64,000 nucleotides of DNA, from assembly GCA_031002005.1 (NCBI GenBank), contig CM061920.1, positions 123,308,095 to 123,372,094 of the forward strand, written 5' to 3'. Origin of the DNA: Vandiemenella viatica (lineage: Eukaryota; Arthropoda; Insecta; Orthoptera; Morabidae). Within the stretch, counting starts at the first letter, position 1. Every line of letters begins with the position of its first letter. This document shows positions 21,713-31,134 of this stretch, one piece after another. The notes beneath the pieces are model-generated. The model saw only the letters and a program-made list of their open reading frames with translations, ran no database searches and had not been told where the DNA came from. The translations under genes and the position numbers were made by a program.

Positions 21713-24097
21713 AACAGCGCAAACGACACTGCTCCAGGGCCTGATCTGATCCAGTACAAGATGCTGAGGCATCTTAGTAAAGATGCTAAGGAGTACCTTT
21801 TAGATATTTTTAATCAGATATGGACCGAAGGACACTTCCCCGACTCGTGGAAAGAAGCAACATTAATTCCCATTTTAAAACCTGGGAAAGACAAATTGTT
21901 GCCAGGTAGTTATCGTAGTATTGCCCTGACTAGCTGCGTGGGGAAGACACTGGAGAGGATGGTTAACCGCCGCCTCGTCTGGTGTCTTGAATCCCGTAAT
22001 CTACTGAGCCGCTTTCAGTGTGGATTCAGGAAGTTCCGTTCCACCATGGACAACCTGATCCTCCTGGAGGCGGCAATACAGGATGCGTTCATCCGCAGCC
22101 AACACCTTGTGGGTGTTTTTTTCGATCTTGAAAAGGCCTACGATACTACCTGGCGGCATGTTATTTTAAAACAATTACATGAATGGGGTTTTAGGGGTAA
22201 CCTGCCCCGTTTTTTAAAATCATTTTTATCTGGTCGTTGCTTCCGGTACCGAGTCGGTAGTGAAGTGTCTGATATTTTTATTCAGGAAAACGGTGTTCCT
22301 CAGGGGTCAGTTTTAAGCGTGACCCTTTTCGCCATAGCGATTAACAGTATATCACTCGTCATAAGGAGTCCCTTACGGTTCTCCTTATATGTGGACGATT
22401 TTTTAATATTTATTGCTTCATCCAGCCTGAGAAGCGCTGAGCGGCAGTTGCAACTCACGCTGAACAGGCTGGATGAATGGTCAGTGCACACCGGTTTTCG
22501 TTTCTCTGCCGAGAAAACGCGGTGTGTACTTTTTAGTCGTAGTAGGACGCTTTTACCAGAGCCTCACCTTACCTTGAGGAACACCGTTTTACGTTTTACT
22601 GACACTGTTCGGTTTCTGGGCCTTATTTTAGACACTAGGCTAACCTGGCTGCCACATCTTAAAGATGTGAAAGCTAGAGCCTCTAAAGCTCTTAATGTTT
22701 TAAAATGCCTGTGTGGCAGGTCATGGGGCGCAGACCGCTCCTGCTTGCTACAATTTTACAGAGCCTTTGTACGGTCGCGGCTGGAATACGGTTGTATCGT
22801 TTATGGTTCGGCACGGGACAGCTATCTCCGTATACTGGATAGTGTCCACCATGCTGGAATTCGGCTCGCCACGGGTGCATATCGCACCAGCCCTATTGTC
22901 AGCATTTGTGCTGACTCGGGCGAGCCGCCGCTTACCATCCGCCGGCAACTCCTCATGGTGCGACACTACCTGCACGTTGCCATAACACCTGGCAGTCCCG
23001 TGCACGACATAGTGCTCCATCCCAACTACGAGCGGCTCTATACCAACCGGCATAGAGCCACTAAACCGTTCAGCTACCGTACAAAGGCTATTTTACAACA
23101 ATATGGATTTGAGCTTCCTTCTTTTTATCACCAGGGTTGGAGTAAATCTCCTCCCTGGCTTTTAAAGAGGCCCAGAACAATTTTAGAATTATCGCGGCAC
23201 AACAAGTTGTGTACCGCGGATAACGTTTTTATCAGAATTTTTAGAGATGTTTTAAACCAGTATCACACGTTTACCCCGGTATATACGGATGGGTCTAAGC
23301 AGGCTAACGGAGTTGGTTGCTCTGTAGTGTTCCCTCGAGCGACTTACACATTCAAACTAGCCGGCAGGTGCAGTGTTTACACCGCCGAATGCTATGCCGT
23401 GTTGAAGTCGCTCCAGCATATGAAAGTAATGCGCGATAAGTTGTTCATTATATGCTGTGATTCCCTCAGCTGTATTCAGGCCATAGGAAATATGTATCCA
23501 GCAGATCGTCTAGTCCAGGATATACAGGACGCCCTCCTTTCCCTCCAATCTCGTGGAAAGGAGGTATTATTCTGCTGGGTACCGGGCCATGTGGGAATCA
23601 GGGGGAACGAGGCAGCCGATGTAGCTGCCAAGTTAGCCTGCGACAAGGTCAGAATCGACTTTGAACCGGTCCCAAAGTCAGACCTTGCCTCGGCGGTGAA
23701 GAGATTCGTTTCTGATGTTTGGCAGAGGCAGTGGCTGGAAGTTGAGCATAATAAGCTCCAGCTGGTCAAACCGACCGTTCAGCCGTGGAGCAGCTCCTTC
23801 CAGCGGGCGAGGAGGGATGAGGTTCTCCTTACTCGCCTCCGAATAGGGCACTGTCCTCTGACGCACAGCTTTCTTCTCCGCCGAGAGGACCCTCCGGAAT
23901 GTGATGCTTGTGGCGTACCTTTGACGGTACGCCACATTTTAACCGAATGTGTACTGTTTTTAGATTTAAGGGAAGACGTTGGCTTAGCCAACGATCTGTC
24001 CCTTATTTTAAACGATGACGGTGACAATGTGGCTAAGGTTTTAATGTTTTGCAGCTTGGCCGGTCTTGTCCCAAAAATTTTGGGCAGATCGGCCTAG
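21713..24097 (+). pseudogene. I-clade LINE ORF2, RT and RNase H part
   Basis: Open without stop to 24097, but out of frame with the endonuclease. RT motifs in order: APGPDLIQYKML, FRKFRSTMDNLI, FFDLEKAYDTTW, NGVPQGSVLSV, the catalytic YVDDFLIF and FLGLILD. RNase H follows: VYTDGSK, YTAECYAV, CCDSLSC and GHVGIRGNEAADVAAK with all expected acidic residues. The C-terminus carries a CDACG...RHILTEC zinc knuckle. Apart from the single frameshift all catalytic residues appear present. Frameshifted, so it is called broken; a sequencing error cannot be excluded. Confidence 0.9.
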
Positions 24098-24480
24098 GTT
24101 TTAGATTGGATTGGTGGCCATTTACAACCACCAATCTAAGTACTTTTTTACTCGTGACACTGCTTATATGGCTGGCCCATTTACAGCCAGCCAGCTAACT
24201 TGTTTTTTAAACTGGTTGGCCCTTTTACAGCCAACCAGTTAATGTATGCGTTTTAATATTTTATCTCCTTGTCTCAGTTTTATATTTTAAGTTGCCGTCT
24301 GTGTGGCCGATCTCTTTACAGTCGGCCACGCAGACGGTATTTTAGTTAGTATGTTAGTATTTTATTGTGCTGTCTCTGTGGCCGACCCCTTTACAGTCGG
24401 CCACAGAGACAGCAATTTTGCCACATTGTCACGACTGGTTGTTGTTAGGGCGCTAATGACCCCGTCGTCGACGCGCCCTA
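24098..24480 (+). ncRNA. 3' UTR with five serial hairpins
   Basis: Five stem-loops follow the stop: 24109-24136 (9 bp), 24169-24193 (8 bp), 24210-24240 (11 bp), 24295-24337 (16 pairs, one wobble) and 24369-24413 (17 bp, perfect). Stem sequences differ, yet every loop contains TTTACA after a pyrimidine-rich start. A sixth, different hairpin (TTAGGGCGC at 24445-24453 with GCGCCCTAA at 24473-24481) sits just before the tail. It is probably an RNA structure read by the element's own protein or protecting the 3' end; the function is inferred. Confidence 0.75.
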
Positions 24481-24520
24481 AAACCCTAATAACAACAACA
24501 ACAACAACAACAACAACAAC
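24481..24520 (+). repeat. AAC-repeat tail of I-clade LINE
   Basis: Nine or so AAC units ending exactly at the target duplication (24521). Simple-repeat tails instead of poly(A) are typical of I-group LINEs. Confidence 0.9.
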
Positions 24521-24650
24521 GGGAAATGACTAATCAGAGAATAGCTAAACAATATTGGTGGACAGGTCATAATGGAGTTGTCAGAGTGTTTGTAAGAAGT
24601 TGTATACTCCATGTATAGGTTGGCGACTACAGGAAAAAGTGCCAATCACA
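24521..24650 (+). pseudogene. Integrase zinc-binding relic, right part
   Basis: Resumes after the LINE with RIAKQYWW and a following SC pair, the second half of the integrase zinc domain. It decays before 24650. The DDE catalytic core of the integrase is not visible anywhere in the window; the Penelope insertion occupies its place. Confidence 0.65.
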
Positions 24651-24739
24651 TGACAACACCATTCACTTGCTCGTCGTATTTCCCTAAGTAAGTGAAATAT
24701 GTTGATGTCAGCACATATCTGAAAAGTTCCACAATGGCT

Positions 24740-25737
24740 TCTTCAAATTGTTGACGTATATGAAGAAAAAGCTCTGGAAAGTGCGGTTCTTAAACTGACA
24801 TGTTTTTTCCGCTATGTCAATGACACGTTTGTAGTGTGGCCCCATGGCATCCAGGCTTTAAATGTGTTCTTAGAACATCTCAATGGAATTTATCCCAGCA
24901 TAAAGTTCACAATGGAACTTTCCTTGACATTCTAATTGAAAGAAAGTCGGTCGGAACGCTAAGACTTAGCGTATAAAGAAAAGCAACCCACATGGACTAA
25001 TATTTTTGAACCACAAGTTTTCCACCATCCTGTGCAACGTGAAACTGTTCTAAATACGCTTGTACACAGGGCTAGGGTGATTTCTAACAAAGAAAGTCTA
25101 CCACAGGAGCTGGAACATCTAAGAACTGTCTTCAGGCATTATGGTTACACCGAAAGGCAGATAAGAAGAGCAATTGATCGCAACCTGGAGAAAAATCCAT
25201 CCAACAGGAAGAAATGCCTGAAGCCACTGCTTTTCTGACTTTCGCCGGAAACACCTTGGGCGAAAATTGGCAGAATTCTCGCACGGCTTGGAATTAAATG
25301 TTTTTTACCCTCCACCTGCTAAAATTAGGGACTACCTCCGCTCAGTTAAGGATGATCTTGGCCTCAGAGTTCCTGGAATTTTCAGCATCCCGTGCGAGTG
25401 TGGAAAGTGCTACATTGGTCAAACCATCTGCACTGTACAAAACCGGTGTGAAGAACACAAACACTATCTTCGCCTGGGACAGTATAGCAAGTCAGTGATC
25501 GCCGAGCATGTGTACAACCATGGGCACAGGGTTGACTTCAACAACGTTACAATATTGGCTAGTAACTCATACTTTTGGGATTCCTTAGTCAAAGAAGCAA
25601 TTGAAATTCGATTGGCTGATACCTACACCAGAGATAGTGGGATATGTCTTAGTGAGGCATGGAAACAAGTCTTGGCAACTCTACTTAGAGAGTATGGCAC
25701 GCATGTTCAGCAACTGCCACAAACGGCCCAGTATTAA
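24740..25737 (+). pseudogene. Penelope-like element 1, RT end and GIY-YIG domain
   Basis: 5'-truncated. First comes the end of the RT: RYVNDTFVVW near 24811, where the family has YVDD (aspartate to asparagine), then a KFTME block. 25032-25238 gives a linker (RETVLNTLVHRA). 25267-25734 gives the GIY-YIG endonuclease: CECGKCYIGQT, an EH pair, IAEHVYNHGH and EAIEIRLA. The RT section has stops and a mutated catalytic residue; the endonuclease frame is intact to its stop. It replaced or split the integrase core of the LTR element. Confidence 0.87.
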
Positions 25738-25920
25738 CTTTCTCGGCCCACAATGAACAATTGTAGCCCAGCCCACTCACTGCCGTTTGCGGGCGTCGGA
25801 GAGATTCGTTGGCCTATTTAAGGTGGTGCGGCACCTGGCCTGTCTCAGTATCCGACGGTCAGCCGTCCTGTGCAAATGTCTCGACATCTGATGAAGACGG
25901 AGCTAGTGGTCGAATGTCGT
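25738..25920 (+). ncRNA. Penelope 3' end with hammerhead-like motif
   Basis: The 3' UTR ends in CTGATGA (25888-25894), a stem GAC/GTC (25896-25898 with 25909-25911) around a 10-base loop, then GAAT. CGACA before and TGTCG after could pair as the outer stem. This is close to a hammerhead core (CUGANGA ... GAAA), but the last A is T and the cleavage-site side is lost where the SINE begins. Hammerheads are known at Penelope ends. Activity is not expected as it stands. Confidence 0.5.
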
Positions 25921-26126
25921 GTGGTGGTGTAACGGTTAGCGTTCTAGCCTCGCATTCGGGAGGACGGCGGTTCGGATCCCCGTACGGGCATCCATATTTG
26001 GGTTTTCCATGGTTTCCCAAATCACTCCAGGGAAATGTCGGGATTCTTCCTTCAAAAGGCCATGGCCGAATTCCTTCCCATTCCTTGCCTCCCATCCTTT
26101 CCCGTCTCTAAAGATCTTGCTGTTAA
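25921..26126 (+). mobile_element. SINE family A split by piggyBac 2, left part
   Basis: Starts GTGGTGGTGTAACGGTTAGCG (A-box-like), with GCGGTTCGGATCC (B-box-like), then the family core. It is interrupted at its own TTAA by piggyBac 2 (26127-27956) and finishes at about 27957-27990 (GAGACATTAAGCAGTTAAAA), matching the uninterrupted tail of the copy at 15276. It lies at the end of the Penelope element. Confidence 0.88.
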
Positions 26127-27956
26127 CCCTTTCCTACCGGCTATTGGAAATAAAAGGAAATTTATAATTTTAATTATATAATTGTATAAAGGTACTTGAA
26201 ATTAAATACAAATATTTTTTTCAAAATTTGTTTTTAACTCTAAGTGCTAATTACTAAACCGGTACTTATAAGTACTGTCAGGGACTTTGTGTATCACAGG
26301 ATGTACAGAAATAGCAACTGAAATCAGTTATGTTCATATTGGTATGAAATATTCGCCTCATGATATTCAACAAACCAATTCTATTTTCTCATTCAGGCAC
26401 AAAAAGACATTGCAGTGGAACGTTTAGAATGATGTTTTGACTGTATCTTCTTCATACTACATACTTCACATCTTCATCTGATTTTTACTAATTAGGAACA
26501 GTGCATATCTTTGTTTCCCAATATTACATCTCTAATTGTGGAGTAGTATGACTTGTGTTGTTTGAATGGATGAGAGCTTGGTGAGATATCTGTAGATGAT
26601 CTTTTATTCTTACCGATATCCTTCATAGTCATCATATCCTGTGCAACGGACCTTCTGAAACTTTTTACGGACTTGTTTCAAATATCAGACCATTTATGTT
26701 ATAGGCATTGACAAATACAACATCAAGAATTCCCAAAAACAATCTGCGCCATGATTTCGGTAATTTTCTGTCAGCATTGCACAACGCCATCAGCTGATCA
26801 GCAGTATCAACCCCACACATGAATGTATTGTAGTTCTTGACGACTTCTGAACATGAAATTGTCGACTTCAGTCCATCTTTTTCTTTGCCTAAAACCAGTG
26901 GTTTAACAACAGGGTGGCAGGGTGGGCAAAATGCCATGAGACCCACTGCCGGAGGTAGCCCCCCCGATGACCAGCCGGAGAAGCCCTCTAGCCCAACATC
27001 CACCCAGGCCGCCAGTCAAGCCTGAGAGAGGGCCCATCTGTTGAAATTGCCATGAACCCCAACCATTGTAGTTAATTGTTATACCACTGTGTGTAACAGT
27101 AGTTTCCTTGCTGCCATTAAAATTTGATACTAAATGTACGACCTTTTCATCCTACCATTTCCAGTAGCCAATGTCTAGGTTTGAAAATCTGTGGTCTCAG
27201 TCTTAGTTTGCTGTCGGCAAATAAGTTGTCACAAAGGCTTTGTTGTTGGGCCTGATTGTCACACAACCAAAAGTTCTTTCAGTTTTCAGTTTTTATAATA
27301 GCGAAACAGACGAAAAATAATTATCATCCTCATTGCTCCATTTTTGTTGAGTCAATTCTAAGACCGTTCTTTGACGTAATGAGTAATCCAAGAACTTTGC
27401 AGTCATTTCTTCATTTTTTCCTTGATAAATCATGAACTTCTAAGAGAAGAGCTTCAATCAGATCTTATTTCTTAAAAATATTAATTTGAAAATATTTAAA
27501 AGTGATAACACCAATTGTATACTTGCTAAATCTATTGACCAATAATTTGTATAAAACTTCCCATAAGTCCCTGACGGTACTTATAAGTCCTCGTTGGTTT
27601 TTCTCGATTATTTAGTAAAGAAACTAGAAAAACATATTTTATAGGTAAAATACATATGGTTAAATGTTCAAACTAAAAAAAGTAATAACAGAAATCAACA
27701 CTGCCAAGTACATTATCATCTAAAAATGCATTGTAATGTAGCACTTTTTACTCTGGTCAATATGCTGTCTAGTCCGAACTTAGAAAATTAATTTCTCGGC
27801 AGTTTCGTGCAGAATTTAAAAATAAATGTTGTCATTGTCTGATCTAATCGTACAGCAATAGATCAACAGCCTTAAAAATGCAGTGGACACTGGTATTGTC
27901 AAATTATATAGTGGTAAACATAATGGTACTTATAAGTACCGTCAGGGAGGAAAGGG
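26127..27956. mobile_element. piggyBac-type element 2
   Basis: Flanked by TTAA (26123-26126, 27957-27960). Ends are CCCTTTCCTACCGG and, reverse complemented, CCCTTTCCTCCCTG. Copies of a palindromic GGTACTTATAAGTACC-like box followed by GTCAGGGA lie near both ends (about 26263, 27568 and 27924). These could be transposase binding sites. It encodes only a partial transposase on the minus strand. Confidence 0.9.
26665..26945 (-). pseudogene. piggyBac 2 transposase, C-terminal fragment
   Basis: Minus-strand frame with SEVVKNYNTFMCGVDTADQL, then KSWRRLFLGILDVVFVNAY, the conserved third-aspartate block and following helix of the piggyBac DDD domain. The upstream part of this frame (26945-27003, GC-rich) does not look like transposase, suggesting another small insertion. 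N-terminal and first two aspartate blocks were not found. Confidence 0.85.
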
Positions 27957-28700
27957 TTAAGAGACATTAAGCAGTTAAAAAAATTCAAAACAGTACACCC
28001 GATTTCAAGTCACATAATGATTGGAATTTATTATTACCATGTGTAGTGTCAGCTTAGAATACCAGAGTTCATGTTAAGACAAGGAGAACTCAGTTCGATA
28101 TTATCAATAGTCAAGAAATTGTCACCTTTCGAACTATTCAAAACTTCAAAAGATATTGATAATCCAGAAGTACGTAGTCTAGCATTCAAATTGAAGAAAG
28201 TATGGTCAGAAGTTCATAAGAATAATCAAAAAGCATTTCAGTCACAAGCTAAACAGTATGATAAAACTTCAAAACCACAAGAAATTAGCATTGGAGATTT
28301 TGTAATGTTGAACACACCATTTTTGAGAAAAGGTCAGACACGTAAATTCACCACAAATTGGTCAGGTCCATTCGAAGTTAATACAAGTTCTTTCACCAGT
28401 TAGAGTTAAAATGAAGTTACCAGACAGGGAGGTAGTTGTTCATAAAAATCGTTTTCGGATATACAGTTGGAATAGGAAACGTACCGTGAACCCAGGTGAA
28501 AAGACTTCAGCAGACACAACAGAAAAACAACATGCTGAACAACCTAAGCAAATTCCAAGCCAGTAGAATCTCAAAGTTCAAGTTCATATTCATTGCATAG
28601 CAAAGGCACTTTTCAACCTTCTCATAGATCTCAAAATCCAATTGTAAAGAATAGTTTGAGACCTAGGAAATGGTAGAGGATTGTTGTAATAAATATATTT
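27957..28700 (+). pseudogene. Integrase C-terminal relic of the LTR element
   Basis: After the SINE tail, sequence near 28010-28060 resembles the region following the integrase catalytic glutamate. The frame 28071-28403 then holds a gypsy integrase C-terminal domain, with ISIGDFVMLNTPFLRKGQ and RKFTTNWSGPFEV. A basic tail follows to about 28680. Frameshifted at about 28385. Confidence 0.7.
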
Positions 28701-29216
28701 CATGTTTTGTATCAGCTGTATAATTTTATATTTCTCGGTATGGTTAGATATTTTAAGTTTGACTTGAGTTGATGATGTTTATGTTTGCAACATGTTGCAA
28801 AGAGACATGTGTCTATGGTGATTTTCAACCACCTACCCTTGTCACTTTGCAAGTATGTGTAAAACATGTTTACTGTGCTAAACAAATTGTTGTAGCCTCG
28901 TGGAGAGCAGTCGAGGAGAGCAGGCAACCAGAACAGAGTGCGGGCAGCAACTTGATGAACCCCAAGCAACACTAGTAGAGGAGAGTCAGCGGCACATATA
29001 CATGTGTGTGTGTTTGTGTGTTCATACAAAGTGCAGTGCAGAAATCTTACGTTGCGTATTCACCAAGTTTTATCCAAAGTCAGTGATTTTACTGAGTATC
29101 TTTTTCCTTTTGTTTATCTAGTTTATGTAAAGCCTCTTAGTAACGGTGTAATATTTTCTTAGGAGGGTGATGTAATTGCTTCAGATAACTATTGCTAAGT
29201 AGTAATAGATAACGAT
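28701..29216. other. LTR-element pol-env interval
   Basis: No coding motif. A TG-rich run lies near 29000-29020. In errantiviruses the env message is spliced, and an acceptor would be expected in this interval, but none can be assigned with confidence. Confidence 0.4.
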
Positions 29217-29777
29217 TTGGGAATTGTAAGAGATGAATGCACTAAACTAGATAGTATATTCAGTACACTCGATGAGCTTACTAAAGAAAACATTTCGCAC
29301 AATGATTCAGCCATAAATTCAGTTTCTTTGAATCTAAAAGTAATGTATGCGGCTTTACAGCAAGAGTTTTACAATATTTTGGAAATTCCACCTCATAAGC
29401 CTACCATAGTCAGAAGGTCATATTTCTGTCTTGGAGGAAAAATTTTAAGGACAGTATTTGGCACTCTAAATTCTGAAGATTTAGAACATCTAGAGTTAAA
29501 GTTAAATAACTTCGAAGCTGTAGGAAATGATATAAAAATTAGCCTCTCATCACATCTAATTTTGATTCAGCAGATGGAGGAGTCTATTACAAATCATACA
29601 CAAGCAATAGAAGTATTAGAAGATGTCTTCATCTCACAAACTAAGGAGATTAAATCAGTGATAAGTAAGAACATGCATGAATTAGAAAGTGTTTTAACGG
29701 TTTTGAATTATCAGATTTTTAGTGTAAGGACTTCACAAGAGATTATATTTGGGTTGACAAATGTACATATGGAACTA
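29217..29777 (+). pseudogene. Envelope relic of the LTR element
   Basis: An open frame of about 190 codons resembling the Baculo_F-type envelope of insect errantiviruses. It has a basic RR pair followed by a glycine/hydrophobic segment (GGKILRTVFGTL) and a long helical region. The N-terminal signal peptide and C-terminal transmembrane part are absent, and the frame is cut by the Tc1 element at 29778. It is a fragment with no expected function. The envelope identity rests on pattern, not on a search. Confidence 0.6.
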
Positions 29778-30940
29778 CACAGTCTAGTCACATTAATGTG
29801 ACCACCACCTACTTTCGACGTCAACGTGGAATAACCAATCACAGAAGGCAGGTGGCAACACATTACAGTGGAGTGAATATAAAGGATGTCCTAGGGCATC
29901 GGAAAGCATTTCAATCGTTGGCGTAATGCAGAAACATAGCGATTTATCCGACGTCCAAAAGGGCATTATTGGCTTCTGGACCAAGGGTGGAAGCATTTCG
30001 GAAACGGCTAATTTTGTGAACTATGCAGTGCCGCCGTGGTGAAGGTATACCGTGTATGGCAAAATGGCACTATTAAAAATCAGCGGCATGGAACATGTGG
30101 TTCACCACGGGCTATAGATGACAGAGGCGAACGAAGGCTACGGAGATATGTTCGGGCAAATAGATGTGCAACTGTTGAGCAACTGATCGCCCAGATAAAT
30201 CAAGTGGCTACCAAGAGTGTATCCTCAACAACGGTTCAGCGAACATTGCTGCGCATGGGCCTCCGCAGCAGACGCCTGATAATGCACCCATGTTGACTGC
30301 TGTTCATCGGCAACGAAGGCTGGAATTTGCACGCCAGTACCGCAACTGGACGTCCACAGAGTAGCGACAAATGGCCCTTGGCGCATACGGTGTGAAAAGT
30401 CTGAAAGCAAACACCCTGCAACAATTGGCGGAAGGATCCAGGATGGAGGAGGGAGCATTATGGTTTGGGGAATGTTTTCCTGGCATTCACTGGGTGAACT
30501 CATCATTGTGGAAGGCACGATGGATCAGCACAAGTACGTATCTGTCCTTGCGGACCATGTCCACCCCTACATGTGAATAATTTTTCCTCAGAATGATGGC
30601 ATCTACCAGCAGGACAATGCAAGGTGTCATACAGCTCGCAGTGTATGGGCGTGGTACGAAGAGCACCAGGATGAGTTTACCTTACTCCCCTGGCCTCACC
30701 GGATTTAAACCCAATCGATAATCTGTGGGACTACCTAGATCGGGTTGTTCGCACCATGGATCCTCGACCGCGTAATCTAGCGTAGCTGGCCACTGCACTG
30801 GAGTCGGCATGGCTCAACATCCCAGTGAACACCTACAGAAACCTAATTGACTCTTCCTGGACGCCTCACAGCGGTCCGCTCAGCCAAAGGTGGTTATTCT
30901 GGTTTTTGAGATGTGGTCATATTAATGTGACTGGACTGTG
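29778..30940 (+). mobile_element. Tc1-type transposon in env
   Basis: 1163 bp between TA dinucleotides (29776-29777, 30941-30942). Terminal inverted repeats start CACAGTCTAGTCACATTAAT on the left; the right end, reverse complemented, starts CACAGTCCAGTCACATTAAT. It is inserted in the envelope relic of the LTR element. Confidence 0.92.
29926..30830 (+). pseudogene. Tc1-like transposase, broken
   Basis: Helix-turn-helix N-terminus near 29930-30290 (SDLSDVQKGIIGFW-type start, KVYRVWQNG, SSTTVQRTLLRMGL). Later blocks in other frames read MVWGMFSWHS (about 30458), QQDNARCHT (about 30607) and SPDLNPIDNLWD (about 30698). The last block has aspartate where Tc1 proteins usually carry the third catalytic glutamate. 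Several frameshifts and stops make it inactive. Confidence 0.87.
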
Positions 30941-30942
30941 TA

Positions 30943-31134
30943 TGTTCATATAAATATATATATATTTCTGTCTCCCTTTATTTTCATCTATAACCAATCT
31001 AAATAAAATTATAACGTTTTGAATTATGCTACACAAATATTATTCTGTTTCACTTTTATCCCTGGTCAAGCTTATCCCTTCCCTCCCCCTCTCCCAGCAA
31101 TTCTACCACCAATGCGTGATTTCTGCCTATGCTT
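30943..31134. other. AT-rich interval after Tc1
   Basis: A TA run (about 30950-30970), then unremarkable sequence. No recognisable continuation of env was found. Confidence 0.4.

Larger units (their letters stand above)
18565..24520 (+). mobile_element. Nearly full-length I-clade LINE
   Basis: About 5.96 kb with 5' UTR, two ORFs, a structured 3' UTR and an AAC-repeat tail. It is flanked by a perfect 11-base target duplication GGGAAATGACT (18554-18564, 24521-24531). Apurinic-type endonuclease, RT and RNase H in ORF2, plus gag-like knuckles in ORF1 and a simple-repeat tail, place it in the I group (I/Nimb-like). GC content and coding integrity are much higher than in the surrounding LTR element. 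Only one frameshift was found, so it is young. Confidence 0.93.

Noticed and set aside
19135..24027. Many open frames on the minus strand and alternate plus frames inside the LINE
   Set aside because: They are antisense or shifted shadows of ORF1 and ORF2, which carry the domain motifs.
26910..27030. GC-rich extension of the piggyBac 2 frame as part of the transposase
   Set aside because: Composition and peptide change abruptly at about 26945 and no piggyBac motif is present; more likely a small unrelated insertion.
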